Assembly (NCBI GenBank): GCA_016795425.1
Contig: JAEUHG010000056.1
Span: 1 to 33,498 of the forward strand
DNA length: 33,498 nucleotides
Reading direction: 5' to 3'
Source: Verrucomicrobiales bacterium
GTDB taxonomy: Bacteria > Verrucomicrobiota > Verrucomicrobiia > Limisphaerales > CAIMTB01
Below are positions 25,856 through 33,498 of this stretch, piece by piece; the first letter of the stretch is position 1; the number at the start of each line of letters is the position of its first letter. Both the position numbers and the translations under genes were made by a program. A model generated the notes under the pieces. The model worked only from the letters and a program-made list of their open reading frames with translations, made no database searches and was not told the origin of the DNA.

Positions 25856-26998
25856 ATGAACGTTCCATTCCTTGACCTGAAAGCCCAACTCGCCCCCCTT
25901 CGTTCTGAAATCAACGCGGCGATCTCGGAAGTCCTGGATACCTGCGCCTTCGCAGGGGGTCCCTTTGTTGCCAAGTTCGAAGAGGAATTCGCCGCCTTTT
26001 GCCAATGCCCCCAGGCCATAGGGGTTGGTAACGGCACCGATGCCTTGTGGTTTGCCCTGCTGGCGCTCGGAGTGGGGCCGGGTGATGAAGTCATCACCGT
26101 CCCAAGTACTTTCATGGCGACCGCGGAGGCCATCAGTTTCACCGGCGCCAAACCCGTTTTCGTCGATATCGACGAGACCACCTACACCCTCGATCCGCGT
26201 CATCTGGAGCGCGCCGTAACTCCACGGACCAAGGCCATCATCCCGGTCCACCTTTTCGGCCAGACCGCGGACATGGATCCCATTCTCGAATTCGCCGCCG
26301 CCCGCGGGCTCTATGTCGTTGAGGACGCCTGCCAAGCCCACGGCGCCGAATACAAGGGTCGACGAGCGGGTTCATTGGGACACGCCGGATGCTTCAGCTT
26401 TTATCCGGGCAAGAATCTGGGTGCCGTCGGCGAAGCCGGAGCAGTCGTGACTCGCGACGCCTCTCTCGCCGACCGCATTCGAGTGCTGCGTGACCACGGC
26501 CAAATCCGCAAGTACCAACACACCCACGTGGGCTGGAATGGGCGCATGGACGGCATTCAAGGGGCTGCCCTGCGGGTCAAACTGCGCCATCTGGCACGCT
26601 GGAACACCCAACGCCGCGCCCATGCCCGTCGTTACAACGAGCTGCTCGCCGACGTCCCTGGCCTAAAACTACCCACCGAGGCCGGCTATGCCCGCCACGT
26701 TTATCATATCTATCCGGTCCGGGTGGCACGCCGCGACGAGACCCTCGCCGCCTTGGGTAAACTTGGCGTGAACTGCGGTATCCATTATCCGATTCCGGTG
26801 CACCGCCAGGACGCCTACGCCTCGCTGAAGCTTGGACCAGGATCCTTTCCCGTTGCTGAGCGATGTTCCGATGAGTTTCTGTCATTACCGATGTTCCCGG
26901 AACTGACGCCTGAGCAGGTCGAATTTGTCGCCAAGTCCGTGCGCGAAGTGCTGGCCAGCCAATCCGTTTCCAGTTCCGCCAGTGCTGCCAAGGCTTGA
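25856..26998 (+). CDS. DegT/DnrJ/EryC1 aminotransferase, WbpE-like
   Basis: A 380-residue PLP enzyme. The ATG at 25856 begins MNVPFLDLKAQ, the typical family start; the longer frame from 25760 is not needed. GNGTDALWFALLALG, VPSTFMATAEAI, VEDACQAHGAEYKG and PLP Lys186 in FYPGKNLGAVGEAGA are diagnostic. NHYxR-like contacts are in GWNGRMDGIQGAAL. By context it transaminates the 3-keto nucleotide sugar made by the WbpB-like enzyme. An oddity is that 224 bases with a repeat separate it from the acetyltransferase, where such genes are usually adjacent. Confidence 0.94.
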   Translation: MNVPFLDLKAQLAPLRSEINAAISEVLDTCAFAGGPFVAKFEEEFAAFCQCPQAIGVGNGTDALWFALLALGVGPGDEVITVPSTFMATAEAISFTGAKPVFVDIDETTYTLDPRHLERAVTPRTKAIIPVHLFGQTADMDPILEFAAARGLYVVEDACQAHGAEYKGRRAGSLGHAGCFSFYPGKNLGAVGEAGAVVTRDASLADRIRVLRDHGQIRKYQHTHVGWNGRMDGIQGAALRVKLRHLARWNTQRRAHARRYNELLADVPGLKLPTEAGYARHVYHIYPVRVARRDETLAALGKLGVNCGIHYPIPVHRQDAYASLKLGPGSFPVAERCSDEFLSLPMFPELTPEQVEFVAKSVREVLASQSVSSSASAAKA

Positions 26999-27054
26999 CC
27001 GAACCAAGGAAAGGGCACGTCTCTGGAATCTCTGAATCGTGGTGTGCCATTCAC

Positions 27055-27090
27055 ATTCGGAGTCGGCATCGGGACCGGGATCGGGATGGT
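27055..27090. repeat. Hexamer-periodic tract, second copy
   Basis: Six units: ATTCGG, AGTCGG, CATCGG, GACCGG, GATCGG, GATGGT. The CGG core recurs every six bases, as in the tract at 804-851. Confidence 0.7.
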
Positions 27091-27122
27091 CTTCCCTTCC
27101 AATGCCGGACCCCGCACACCTC

Positions 27123-27191
27123 GTCGCAGCGAAACGAGGGCCACCGGACCGGATCCATTTCCAAATCAGGTGGGCCCTGTTGCGCTGCGAC
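27123..27191. repeat. Imperfect 23-bp inverted repeat containing 25-bp motif copy 2
   Basis: Arms 27123-27145 and 27169-27191 match at 19 of 23 positions with a 23-base loop; both outer ends are the nine bases GTCGCAGCG/CGCTGCGAC. The right arm is the second copy of the 25-bp motif found at 11453-11477 (27166-27190, 23/25 identical). It may be a REP- or MITE-like element. Confidence 0.65.
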
Positions 27192-27369
27192 AGGGCAATC
27201 CCCCCTTGTTCAAGGTTCCAATACGCGTCCAAATCCTGGAAAATGCCCTTTCCCATGAACCTCTGAGCGCGGCACACCGTGCTGGGAAAGCGGTATCGGG
27301 CTGCCGCAGTCCCGGACACTTCGCGCTGGTTCGCACACGAAGGTCGGCAAACGCTGGTCGTCTTGGACT

Positions 27370-27392
27370 GCGGGAGCCCTCTCCCGCTTTTT
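27370..27392 (+). terminator. Possible Rho-independent terminator
   Basis: Stem GCGGGAG/CTCCCGC with a four-base loop CCCT, followed by five T. It is 370 bases past the aminotransferase stop and could separate the upstream EPS genes from the FemAB-like gene. Confidence 0.55.
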
Positions 27393-27525
27393 CAGGCGAA
27401 GCCGCCGATGCAATGCGGAAATGCGAGTCCATGGTAGACCGCTTGCTGCCGCGAGTGACACGTCCCGGTCCGATGCCGCCTCTGATCCGTCGCCAAGATG
27501 AACTATCCGTGACGATGACCCTCCC

Positions 27526-28674
27526 ATGAACGGGGTCGCGTCATTTGAAACCCAAGGGCAGATCCGCGTACTGGATCCCCGATCGGAAGCCCCCCTTTGG
27601 GACCGGTTCGTCGATCAACACCCCGATGCCACCCCGTTTCACACCTCGCTCTGGACCCGTCTTCTGGCGGAGACGTACGGACTTCGCCCGTTCTACCTGA
27701 TCCAACAACACGGCGAGATCATTCGAGACGCCCTGCCGCTCTTCGAAACCGGCGGCGGTTTGCGGAAACGCCGAGGCGTCTCCGTCCCATTCGCAGATAT
27801 CTGCCGTCCGCTCAGGCCCTTCCCGCCCCCCGGATCCGACGTGGATCTGGCGGCACCGGCCAGGGAGATGATGCCGCCGATCGGTGTGGGTTCGCTCGAT
27901 GCCTTGGCCGGTACGGAGCCACTCCTGGCCGCTAGCTTGGAACTTGGACGGCAAAGAGGCTGGAAATCCGTGGAGTTTCGGGATGTGGCGGATTGGTCGG
28001 CGCGGTCGGGGAGTTCAGTGGAATTCTACGGCCACACGATCGACCTCACGGGTGGGGAAACGGCAGTGCTGGGGAGGATGGCGAGCGCCACCGTGCGATC
28101 GATTCGAAAAGCGGATCGCCAGGGCATCCAAATCCGCATCGATAACGATATTCCTGCGATGCGCGCCTATTTTGAACTGCATTGCCTGACCCGGCAACGG
28201 CACGGGCAACCGCCGCAGCCTTGGCCCTTCTTCTTGGCCATCCAGCGCCATTTCCTGGCTGTGGGGCACGGGGCCATCGTTCTGGCGCTAAAGGATGAAC
28301 GCCCGATTGCCGGAGCGGTCTTTCTTTTCCAGGGTGTCGGAGCACTTTACAAATTCGGCGCCTCAGACGAGAACTACCAGTCGTTACGACCGAATAACCG
28401 AGTCTTTTGGGAGGCGATTCAATTCTGTATGCAACGTGGCTGCAAATCTTTGGACCTGGGCCGAACCTCGCTGGCCAACGATGGCCTGCGAAGGTTCAAG
28501 CTGGGCTGGGGCAGTCATGAACGCCGGATTGCGTATGTCCGTTACGATCTGGCCACACGTCAGGTGATGCCCACTCCGGATGCGACGACCGGTTGGCATA
28601 CGCGAATTTTTCAGATGCTCCCCATCCCTGTGGCGAAACTTCTTGGAAGAATCGCCTATCGCTTGGCTGCGTAA
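27526..28674 (+). CDS. FemAB/GNAT-like protein of EPS locus
   Basis: A 382-residue soluble protein of the FemAB-like GNAT superfamily. The N-terminal half includes PFHTSLWTRLLAETYG, and the C-terminal GNAT half includes VRSIRKADRQGIQI, a conserved ALKDERPIAGAVFLFQGVGALYKFGASDENY block and LDLGRTS. It resembles the FemAB-like proteins found in XrtA/exosortase and EPS gene clusters, proposed to transfer amino acids or acyl groups to polysaccharide or lipid; activity is unproven. The second Wzc homologue starts about 20 bases downstream. Confidence 0.85.
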   Translation: MNGVASFETQGQIRVLDPRSEAPLWDRFVDQHPDATPFHTSLWTRLLAETYGLRPFYLIQQHGEIIRDALPLFETGGGLRKRRGVSVPFADICRPLRPFPPPGSDVDLAAPAREMMPPIGVGSLDALAGTEPLLAASLELGRQRGWKSVEFRDVADWSARSGSSVEFYGHTIDLTGGETAVLGRMASATVRSIRKADRQGIQIRIDNDIPAMRAYFELHCLTRQRHGQPPQPWPFFLAIQRHFLAVGHGAIVLALKDERPIAGAVFLFQGVGALYKFGASDENYQSLRPNNRVFWEAIQFCMQRGCKSLDLGRTSLANDGLRRFKLGWGSHERRIAYVRYDLATRQVMPTPDATTGWHTRIFQMLPIPVAKLLGRIAYRLAA

Positions 28675-28694
28675 CGACCGATATACTCACTGCG

Positions 28695-31022
28695 TTGAGA
28701 ACCAACGAAACCATCGTGGTAAACGCCTCCGCGTCTGAGCCTGCCGCCGTGGGCTTCAAGGTTCAGGACATTTATTACGTCCTGTTCCGCCACAAGTGGA
28801 AGATTCTCATCCTGTCGACGCTCGGCGTGTTGATTGGCGTCGCCGCGCTATTTGTTCTAAAGCCGAAGTACGTGTCCGAAGCCCGGATCCTCGTGAAATA
28901 CATCCGGGAAACACGCGAGGTCACGACACCTGACGGGCTCTCCATTCGATCCCCGGACTCACGCGGGGAAAACATCATCAACTCGGAAATCGATCTGCTG
29001 ACGAGTCTCGACCTCATGAAGGAAGTCGTGCTTTCGGTCGGCCCGACAAACATTGCCAGAGATGTCCCGCTCCCGGACGCATTCTCAGCCGCGGTTGGGA
29101 TGTTAAATAGCGGCTTGGACGCTGCCAGCCAACGCAAGAGCAGCACCCTGTACCTGAGCTACAAACATCCCGTTCCGGAAGTCGCCGGCCTGGTACTTTC
29201 CAACGTAGTCGCTTCCTATTTGAAGCTGCACGCCCGCGTACACACCGCCTCGGATGCTTTGGCGGATGCCTCTCGACAAGTGGACATGAAGCGCGCGTCC
29301 CTGGCACAGATCGAAAGTGAATTGCGCCGCCTTAAGCAGGAACTCGGCATCGTCTCCTTGGAAGAAGACAAGCGCGCCCTGTTCGATCAAATGAACCGGT
29401 TGACCGGCGACATTCTGGCCACCGAAGCGCTTTTGGCGGAGCATCGGGCTGCCCTGGGGACCATGACCAACGCTGCGGCGAGCGCATCAGCCACCACCAA
29501 TCTCGCCGAAGCCACTCCTCCCGCCAAAATTCCATCATCGGCGTTGGCTGAGTACCAGGCGGTGCTATCCAAGGCGGATTCCTTGGCACGTCACGAAAGC
29601 GGCCTGCTCCTTCAATTCCGGCCGGAAAGCACTTTCGTGCGCGCCGCACGGGACCTGATTCAGGAGAACTCGGCCAAGAGAGAAAAGCTCGAGGCCGAGT
29701 ACCCTGGCATCGCGATGGCGGCGAGCGCATCGAATCCTGGCGCCGCGACACCTTCTCGCGGGGTTGGCCCCGGCGTGAATTCCTTCGATCCCACAGCGGC
29801 ATTTGCCATCACGCGATCGTTGGAGGCGAAACTGGCGATTCTGCAGGATCAATTCGCCAAGCTTCAAACCAATGCCGTCCGAATTTCGGCGAATGAAGCG
29901 CAAATCACGGAACTCCAACGCCGCAAGGACCTCGAAGAGAAGCAGTACACGTATCACTACAACGTCCTGGAACAGGCTCGCGTCAACGAGGCATTGGACC
30001 AGGACAAGATCAGTGGTCTCACCGTCATCGAATGGCCCACGCCGCCGGTCAAGGACATGAAGAAGACCCTGCAAATCGCAGGCGGCTTGGCGGGAGGTGG
30101 CATCGCGTTTGCCTTAGGACTGGCCTTCCTTCTCGAACTCATGCTGGACCAAAGCGTGCGCCGGCCCGCCCACGTCGAACGCGCGTTGAAGCTACCGCTG
30201 TACATTTCCGTTCCACGGCTCCCTTTGAATGGATCGCCGTTCCCTGCCCTGGCCGAACCTACCAAGACCAAAGCACTGCCGGAACGCTCGGGGCATGTCT
30301 CGCCGTCAAGTCGGAAGTCTCCCGACGAGACGGCGGGTGCCGCCAAAGAACCTCCGGATACCGAGCCGACGTTGGAAGAGAGCGATCCTAACCAGAGCGC
30401 CGTTTCCCAGTATGCCGAGGCGCTACGTGACCGGCTGATGATGTATTTCCAGCTGCATGGTCTCAATCACAAACCCAAGCTGGTTGGTGTCACTAGCTGC
30501 GGAAAAGGCGCTGGCGTTACCACCGTTGCTTCGACGCTCGCGGCATCGCTTTCTGAAACCGGCGACGGCAACGTGCTGTACGTCAACGTCAATCCTGAAC
30601 GCGGCCCTTCGGCCCATCCGTTTCACCGAGGGAAGTTGCTCATGGGTATTCGTGACGCCCTTGACGAAGGAACCCGCGACGCCGCCAGGGTCCAGGACAA
30701 CCTTTATGTTGTCACCTTGGCCGATCCGAACTCGGGCCGAGTCGGAGTCATTCCCAAGACGCTCGCCGGGTTGGTGCCCAAGATGAAGGCGAGTGATTAC
30801 GACTATATCATCTTTGACCTGCCACCCGTCACCCAGACCAGCGCTACCTCCAAAGTCGCCGGTCTTCTGGATCTTAATTTTCTCGTTCTCGAATCCGAGA
30901 AGACGCAGACCGATCTCGCGCGCAAAGCCATCGAGCTCCTTTCGGAATCCAGGGCGAATGTGGCCGCTGTCCTCAACAAGCATGAACGGTACATGCCGAA
31001 AAAATTCGATACCGACCTTTAG
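28695..31022 (+). CDS. Wzc-like polysaccharide co-polymerase with degenerate kinase domain
   Basis: TTG at 28695 gives 775 residues; GTG at 28716 is possible, and earlier starts overlap the FemAB-like gene. It has TM1 (KILILSTLGVLIGVAALFVL), a Wzz region, long coiled coils, TM2 (about 455-480) and a cytoplasmic BY-kinase-like domain. Against the intact kinase at 17487, the P-loop is GKGAGVTT, with Val608 where the catalytic Lys should be. Walker A' is VNVNPERG with Asn631 and Asn633 for the two Asp, while Walker B FDLPP (Asp708) is kept. No C-terminal tyrosine cluster exists: the last 14 residues have one Tyr. It probably cannot autophosphorylate and may regulate chain length or partner the active Wzc. 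Confidence 0.88.
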   Translation: MRTNETIVVNASASEPAAVGFKVQDIYYVLFRHKWKILILSTLGVLIGVAALFVLKPKYVSEARILVKYIRETREVTTPDGLSIRSPDSRGENIINSEIDLLTSLDLMKEVVLSVGPTNIARDVPLPDAFSAAVGMLNSGLDAASQRKSSTLYLSYKHPVPEVAGLVLSNVVASYLKLHARVHTASDALADASRQVDMKRASLAQIESELRRLKQELGIVSLEEDKRALFDQMNRLTGDILATEALLAEHRAALGTMTNAAASASATTNLAEATPPAKIPSSALAEYQAVLSKADSLARHESGLLLQFRPESTFVRAARDLIQENSAKREKLEAEYPGIAMAASASNPGAATPSRGVGPGVNSFDPTAAFAITRSLEAKLAILQDQFAKLQTNAVRISANEAQITELQRRKDLEEKQYTYHYNVLEQARVNEALDQDKISGLTVIEWPTPPVKDMKKTLQIAGGLAGGGIAFALGLAFLLELMLDQSVRRPAHVERALKLPLYISVPRLPLNGSPFPALAEPTKTKALPERSGHVSPSSRKSPDETAGAAKEPPDTEPTLEESDPNQSAVSQYAEALRDRLMMYFQLHGLNHKPKLVGVTSCGKGAGVTTVASTLAASLSETGDGNVLYVNVNPERGPSAHPFHRGKLLMGIRDALDEGTRDAARVQDNLYVVTLADPNSGRVGVIPKTLAGLVPKMKASDYDYIIFDLPPVTQTSATSKVAGLLDLNFLVLESEKTQTDLARKAIELLSESRANVAAVLNKHERYMPKKFDTDL

Positions 31023-31129
31023 GAATTGAAGGCGGATTGCCGCGGCCGGCCGCCCAACCCGCGCAGCTTGCAGATCGGGCAATCGTTATGCCGGAGGCGG
31101 AAGCAGTTCAACCGGGCCTGGGTTTCCAT
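31019..31129 (-). CDS. Possible 36-residue Cys-rich small protein
   Basis: ATG at 31129 to TAA at 31019-31021, overlapping the stop codon of the Wzc-like gene on the other strand. The product contains NCFRLRHNDCPICKLRG, with Cys9, His14, Cys17 and Cys20 in a C-x4-H-x2-C-x2-C arrangement, reminiscent of a small zinc site. There is no clear ribosome binding site. I do not recognise it; it may be chance or part of a dispersed element. Confidence 0.25.
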   Translation of the reverse strand: METQARLNCFRLRHNDCPICKLRGLGGRPRQSAFNS

Positions 31130-31330
31130 TTTTTCGAGCTAAGCCTTTGGCTTCCGGTTGGATCGTGGAGGGGGTCATGACGAGGCACCGCAGTTCACCA
31201 AGGTCAATCGCATCCTGCGAAGTGACCGGGACGAAGTCTGCCCGCGACCCTTCCGCCTCGCATCGATCCGTCGATTGACCTGCCCCTCCTTACCCGCGTC
31301 CTTCCTCTTCAGCCGATAGGATCACCGCTC
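31023..31330. other. 308-bp intergenic region before deacetylase-GT fusion
   Basis: No firm gene. It contains the possible small minus-strand ORF, a 12-bp palindrome GCGGCCGGCCGC at 31042-31053, and a small hairpin AAGCC/GGCTT near 31142-31154. An AGGA lies nine bases before the next ATG. No terminator with a U-run was found. Confidence 0.55.
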
Positions 31331-33498
31331 ATGCTCCTGGGGTCTCTCTACTTCTGCCTGCGCCCATTCCTCCCCTTGCCGCTTAGGGTCGAACTGCGGC
31401 GGCGCATGGTCACCCGGATATTTCGGCAGACTCCACGCTGCCAGTGGCCGATAGACAGCGTCAGCGGCCGAACGCCCGTGGGCTGGCCCGGATGGCCCAA
31501 CGGCAAACGCTTCGCCGTGGTACTGACCCATGATGTGGAGTCCCTCGCCGGCATCGACCAGTCGGATGCCCTCGCGCAACTCGAGGAAAAGGCCGGATTT
31601 CGCTCCTCCTTCAATTTCGTCCCCATCGGCAATTACCAAACCCCGCCGTCGCTCCGCCAGCGACTGCAGGACCGCGGATTCGAAATCGGCGTCCATGATC
31701 TCCGCCATGATGGTCAGCTCTATCGGTCCCGAGGTGGTTTTCGGCGCAACGCCCAACAAATCAACCAATACCTCCGCGGCTGGGGCGCCACCGGATTTCG
31801 ATCGGCCTTCATGCTGCATCGACTCGACTGGCTCCACGACTTGGAGATCGAATACGACGCATCCACCTTCGACACGGATCCCTTCGAGCCCCAACCGGAC
31901 GGCGCATCGACCATCTTTCCCTTCTGGGTTCCTGCCCCGGCCGACCATCCAGCCCGGACCGACACGACCAAAGCCCGCCGCGGCTATGTGGAGTTGCCCT
32001 ATACCCTACCCCAGGACTCCACTCTATTCGTCTATCTCGAACATCGCGACATTGAGATCTGGAAGAGGAAGGTGGATTGGATCGCCGAACGCGGCGGCAT
32101 GGTACTCCTCAATCTTCATCCCGACTATGTGGCATTTCCGGGCAGCCGTGGCAATCGAGCTACCTACCCGCCGGAATTCTACCAACAACTCCTCGCTTAC
32201 ATTGGCGAACGGTATTCCGGAAGCTACTGGCACGCCCTGCCACGTGATGTCGCCCGCTACGTGCGTGAAGTTTACGGTGGCGAAGGACCGCGGCGCCCTC
32301 GTCACGCCTGCATGCTCTCCTATAGCTTCTTCGACCAGGATAACCGGGTCAACCGCTACGCCCTCGCTCTCGCCGAACGGGGCGATGTCGTTGAAGTGCT
32401 TTCCCTCAAACCCGCATCGGCCCCATCAGCCGCCCCTCCTCCGAACCAAGAACTATCGCGCCCGCCAGAGACCCAGTCGTCCCCGGTCGACTACCATCTG
32501 CCGGGTGTTCGGGTCCACTATGTGCAAACCCGACGACGGGATGAAAAGCGGGCCAGCGATTTTCTTCTTCGCGTACTGAACTTCTGCTGGCGGTCATCTC
32601 GACTCCTGATACGTCTGCATCGCACGCGAAGGTTCGATTTGATCCATGTGCATAACGTTCCGGACTTCATCATCTTTGCCGCATGGTATCCGCGTCTGCG
32701 CGGCGCGAAGTTGATCCTCGATCTGCACGACCTCCTTCCCGAGTTCTATCAGAGTAAGTTCAAGACCTCCTCGGCGTCCCTCGGATTCAAGGCACTGCTC
32801 TGGTGCGAACGCCTCTCCTGCCGATTCGCGGACCACGTCATTGTCTCCAACGATCTCTGGCGGGAGAAAGTCGCGCGCCGCTCCATGCCACCCGAGCGCT
32901 GCTCGGCCATGGTCAACCACGTCGATACCAAGCCCTACGAGGCGCATCGATGTCGCGTTTTTCCGTCCGACCTTCCAACCCCCACCGATCCGCAGGACAT
33001 ATCAACCGCGCCTGGTCCTGATGATGCTCAGCGACTGGTCGCGATCTTCCCCGGCGGATGGTATTATCACCAGGGATTGCATATCGCCATCCGTGCCATT
33101 GCCCTCCTTGCCGAGCGCCTTCCCAATTTGCGCCTTCGTATCATCGGCGACGGTCCAGAGCGCGAATCACTGACCAATCTCGTCAGGGAACTGGGCGTGG
33201 AATCGAAAGTACTTCTCGAACCTCCCGTACCCCTGCGCCAAATACCCAGCATTCTTTCCGAAGCAGACATCGGCATTGTTCCAAAACTCGCCGAAGGGTT
33301 CGGCAACGAGGCGTACAGCACCAAGATCATGGAATTCATGGCCGCAGGCCTACCCGTGGTCGCCTCACGAACGCGCATCGACGAGTTCTATTTCGGGCAC
33401 GGCCAGGTTCACTTCTTCGAATCGGCGAATCCCGCTGATATGGCGCGAGCTCTGGAGGAAGTCATCAACGACGCGGCCCTGCGTGAACGACTCGTCCA
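31331..33498 (+). CDS. Polysaccharide deacetylase-GT4 glycosyltransferase fusion (3' truncated)
   Basis: One open frame of 722 codons runs to the window edge without a stop, so the gene is incomplete. AGGA nine bases before the ATG supports the start. Residues about 60-310 form a NodB-like deacetylase: His67-Asp68 in LTHDVES, and zinc-type His122 and His126 in GVHDLRHDG, with VLLNLHPDYVAF later. From about residue 325 begins a GT4 glycosyltransferase: CMLSYSFF, LIHVHNVPDF, LILDLHDLLPEFY, RIIGDGPERE and EGFGNEAYSTKIMEFMAAGLP. The deacetylase probably edits N-acetyl sugars and the GT4 half uses a nucleotide sugar, both in EPS synthesis. A Pro/Ser-rich insert follows the GT start. I translated the whole stretch and saw no frameshift. 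Confidence 0.88.
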   Translation, partial: MLLGSLYFCLRPFLPLPLRVELRRRMVTRIFRQTPRCQWPIDSVSGRTPVGWPGWPNGKRFAVVLTHDVESLAGIDQSDALAQLEEKAGFRSSFNFVPIGNYQTPPSLRQRLQDRGFEIGVHDLRHDGQLYRSRGGFRRNAQQINQYLRGWGATGFRSAFMLHRLDWLHDLEIEYDASTFDTDPFEPQPDGASTIFPFWVPAPADHPARTDTTKARRGYVELPYTLPQDSTLFVYLEHRDIEIWKRKVDWIAERGGMVLLNLHPDYVAFPGSRGNRATYPPEFYQQLLAYIGERYSGSYWHALPRDVARYVREVYGGEGPRRPRHACMLSYSFFDQDNRVNRYALALAERGDVVEVLSLKPASAPSAAPPPNQELSRPPETQSSPVDYHLPGVRVHYVQTRRRDEKRASDFLLRVLNFCWRSSRLLIRLHRTRRFDLIHVHNVPDFIIFAAWYPRLRGAKLILDLHDLLPEFYQSKFKTSSASLGFKALLWCERLSCRFADHVIVSNDLWREKVARRSMPPERCSAMVNHVDTKPYEAHRCRVFPSDLPTPTDPQDISTAPGPDDAQRLVAIFPGGWYYHQGLHIAIRAIALLAERLPNLRLRIIGDGPERESLTNLVRELGVESKVLLEPPVPLRQIPSILSEADIGIVPKLAEGFGNEAYSTKIMEFMAAGLPVVASRTRIDEFYFGHGQVHFFESANPADMARALEEVINDAALRERLV

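Larger units (their letters stand above)
26999..27525. other. 527-bp non-coding region rich in repeats
   Basis: No gene is supported; the open frames through it are low-complexity. From left to right it holds a hexamer-periodic tract, an imperfect 23-bp inverted repeat that includes copy 2 of the 25-bp motif, and a terminator-like hairpin. The assortment suggests an accumulation point for short non-coding elements inside the EPS locus. Confidence 0.6.

Noticed and set aside
25653..25859. 68-codon frame beginning MNREFTTKDTK
   Set aside because: The frame is a translation of the dispersed inverted repeat, not a gene.
27001..27525. Short frames in the repeat-rich region
   Set aside because: No conserved domain, start signal or codon pattern; the region is explained by repeats and a hairpin.

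Overview
The window is high-GC bacterial DNA that reads as a Verrucomicrobiota chromosome, probably Limisphaerales/Pedosphaeraceae-like. This is inferred from protein style: a giant secreted S8 peptidase ending in a calcium-binding-type repeat plus a C-terminal domain typical of the group, a ClpS gene fused in an operon with a DUF2017-like gene, and a Wzx/Wzy-type exopolysaccharide locus with a FemAB-like protein and a degenerate second Wzc. Several intergenic repeats add to the picture. No phage, IS transposase, CRISPR array or rRNA was seen.

Layout. 1-700 (minus): a zeta-toxin-like P-loop protein directly behind the terminator of an initiator tRNA-Met gene. 956-8113 (minus): a 1741-residue secreted subtilisin-like peptidase and an SLC13-type anion permease with TrkA-C domains. 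8217-10632 (minus): aat, a DUF2017-like gene, clpS and a PHP phosphatase. The first three form a compact N-degron unit in which Aat creates N-terminal degrons and ClpS delivers them to ClpAP. 10717-14590 (plus): a DUF192 lipoprotein, then hemL, ruvX, truA and trmL; the last three overlap end to end. 14728-17220 (minus): permease and ATPase of a ribose-type sugar ABC importer with no binding protein beside it.

17487-33498 is a bipartite exopolysaccharide locus arranged divergently around a tRNA-Leu(CAA) gene at 22349-22435. The minus arm encodes an outer-membrane beta-barrel, a Wza-like export protein and an intact Wzc-type tyrosine kinase. The plus arm encodes a priming glycosyl-phosphotransferase, three enzymes resembling WbpB, WbpD and WbpE for a diacetamido-uronic acid nucleotide sugar, a FemAB-like acyltransferase, a second Wzc homologue whose nucleotide-binding motifs are degraded, and a polysaccharide deacetylase fused to a GT4 glycosyltransferase. 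That fusion gene runs off the right edge of the window.

The most interesting points are the apparently kinase-dead second Wzc, the deacetylase-glycosyltransferase fusion, the clpS-DUF2017-like-aat unit, and several families of short dispersed non-coding elements: hexamer-periodic tracts, a 25-bp motif in two copies, purine/G-rich tracts just after three stop codons, and imperfect inverted repeats. All functions are read from sequence motifs without database searches.
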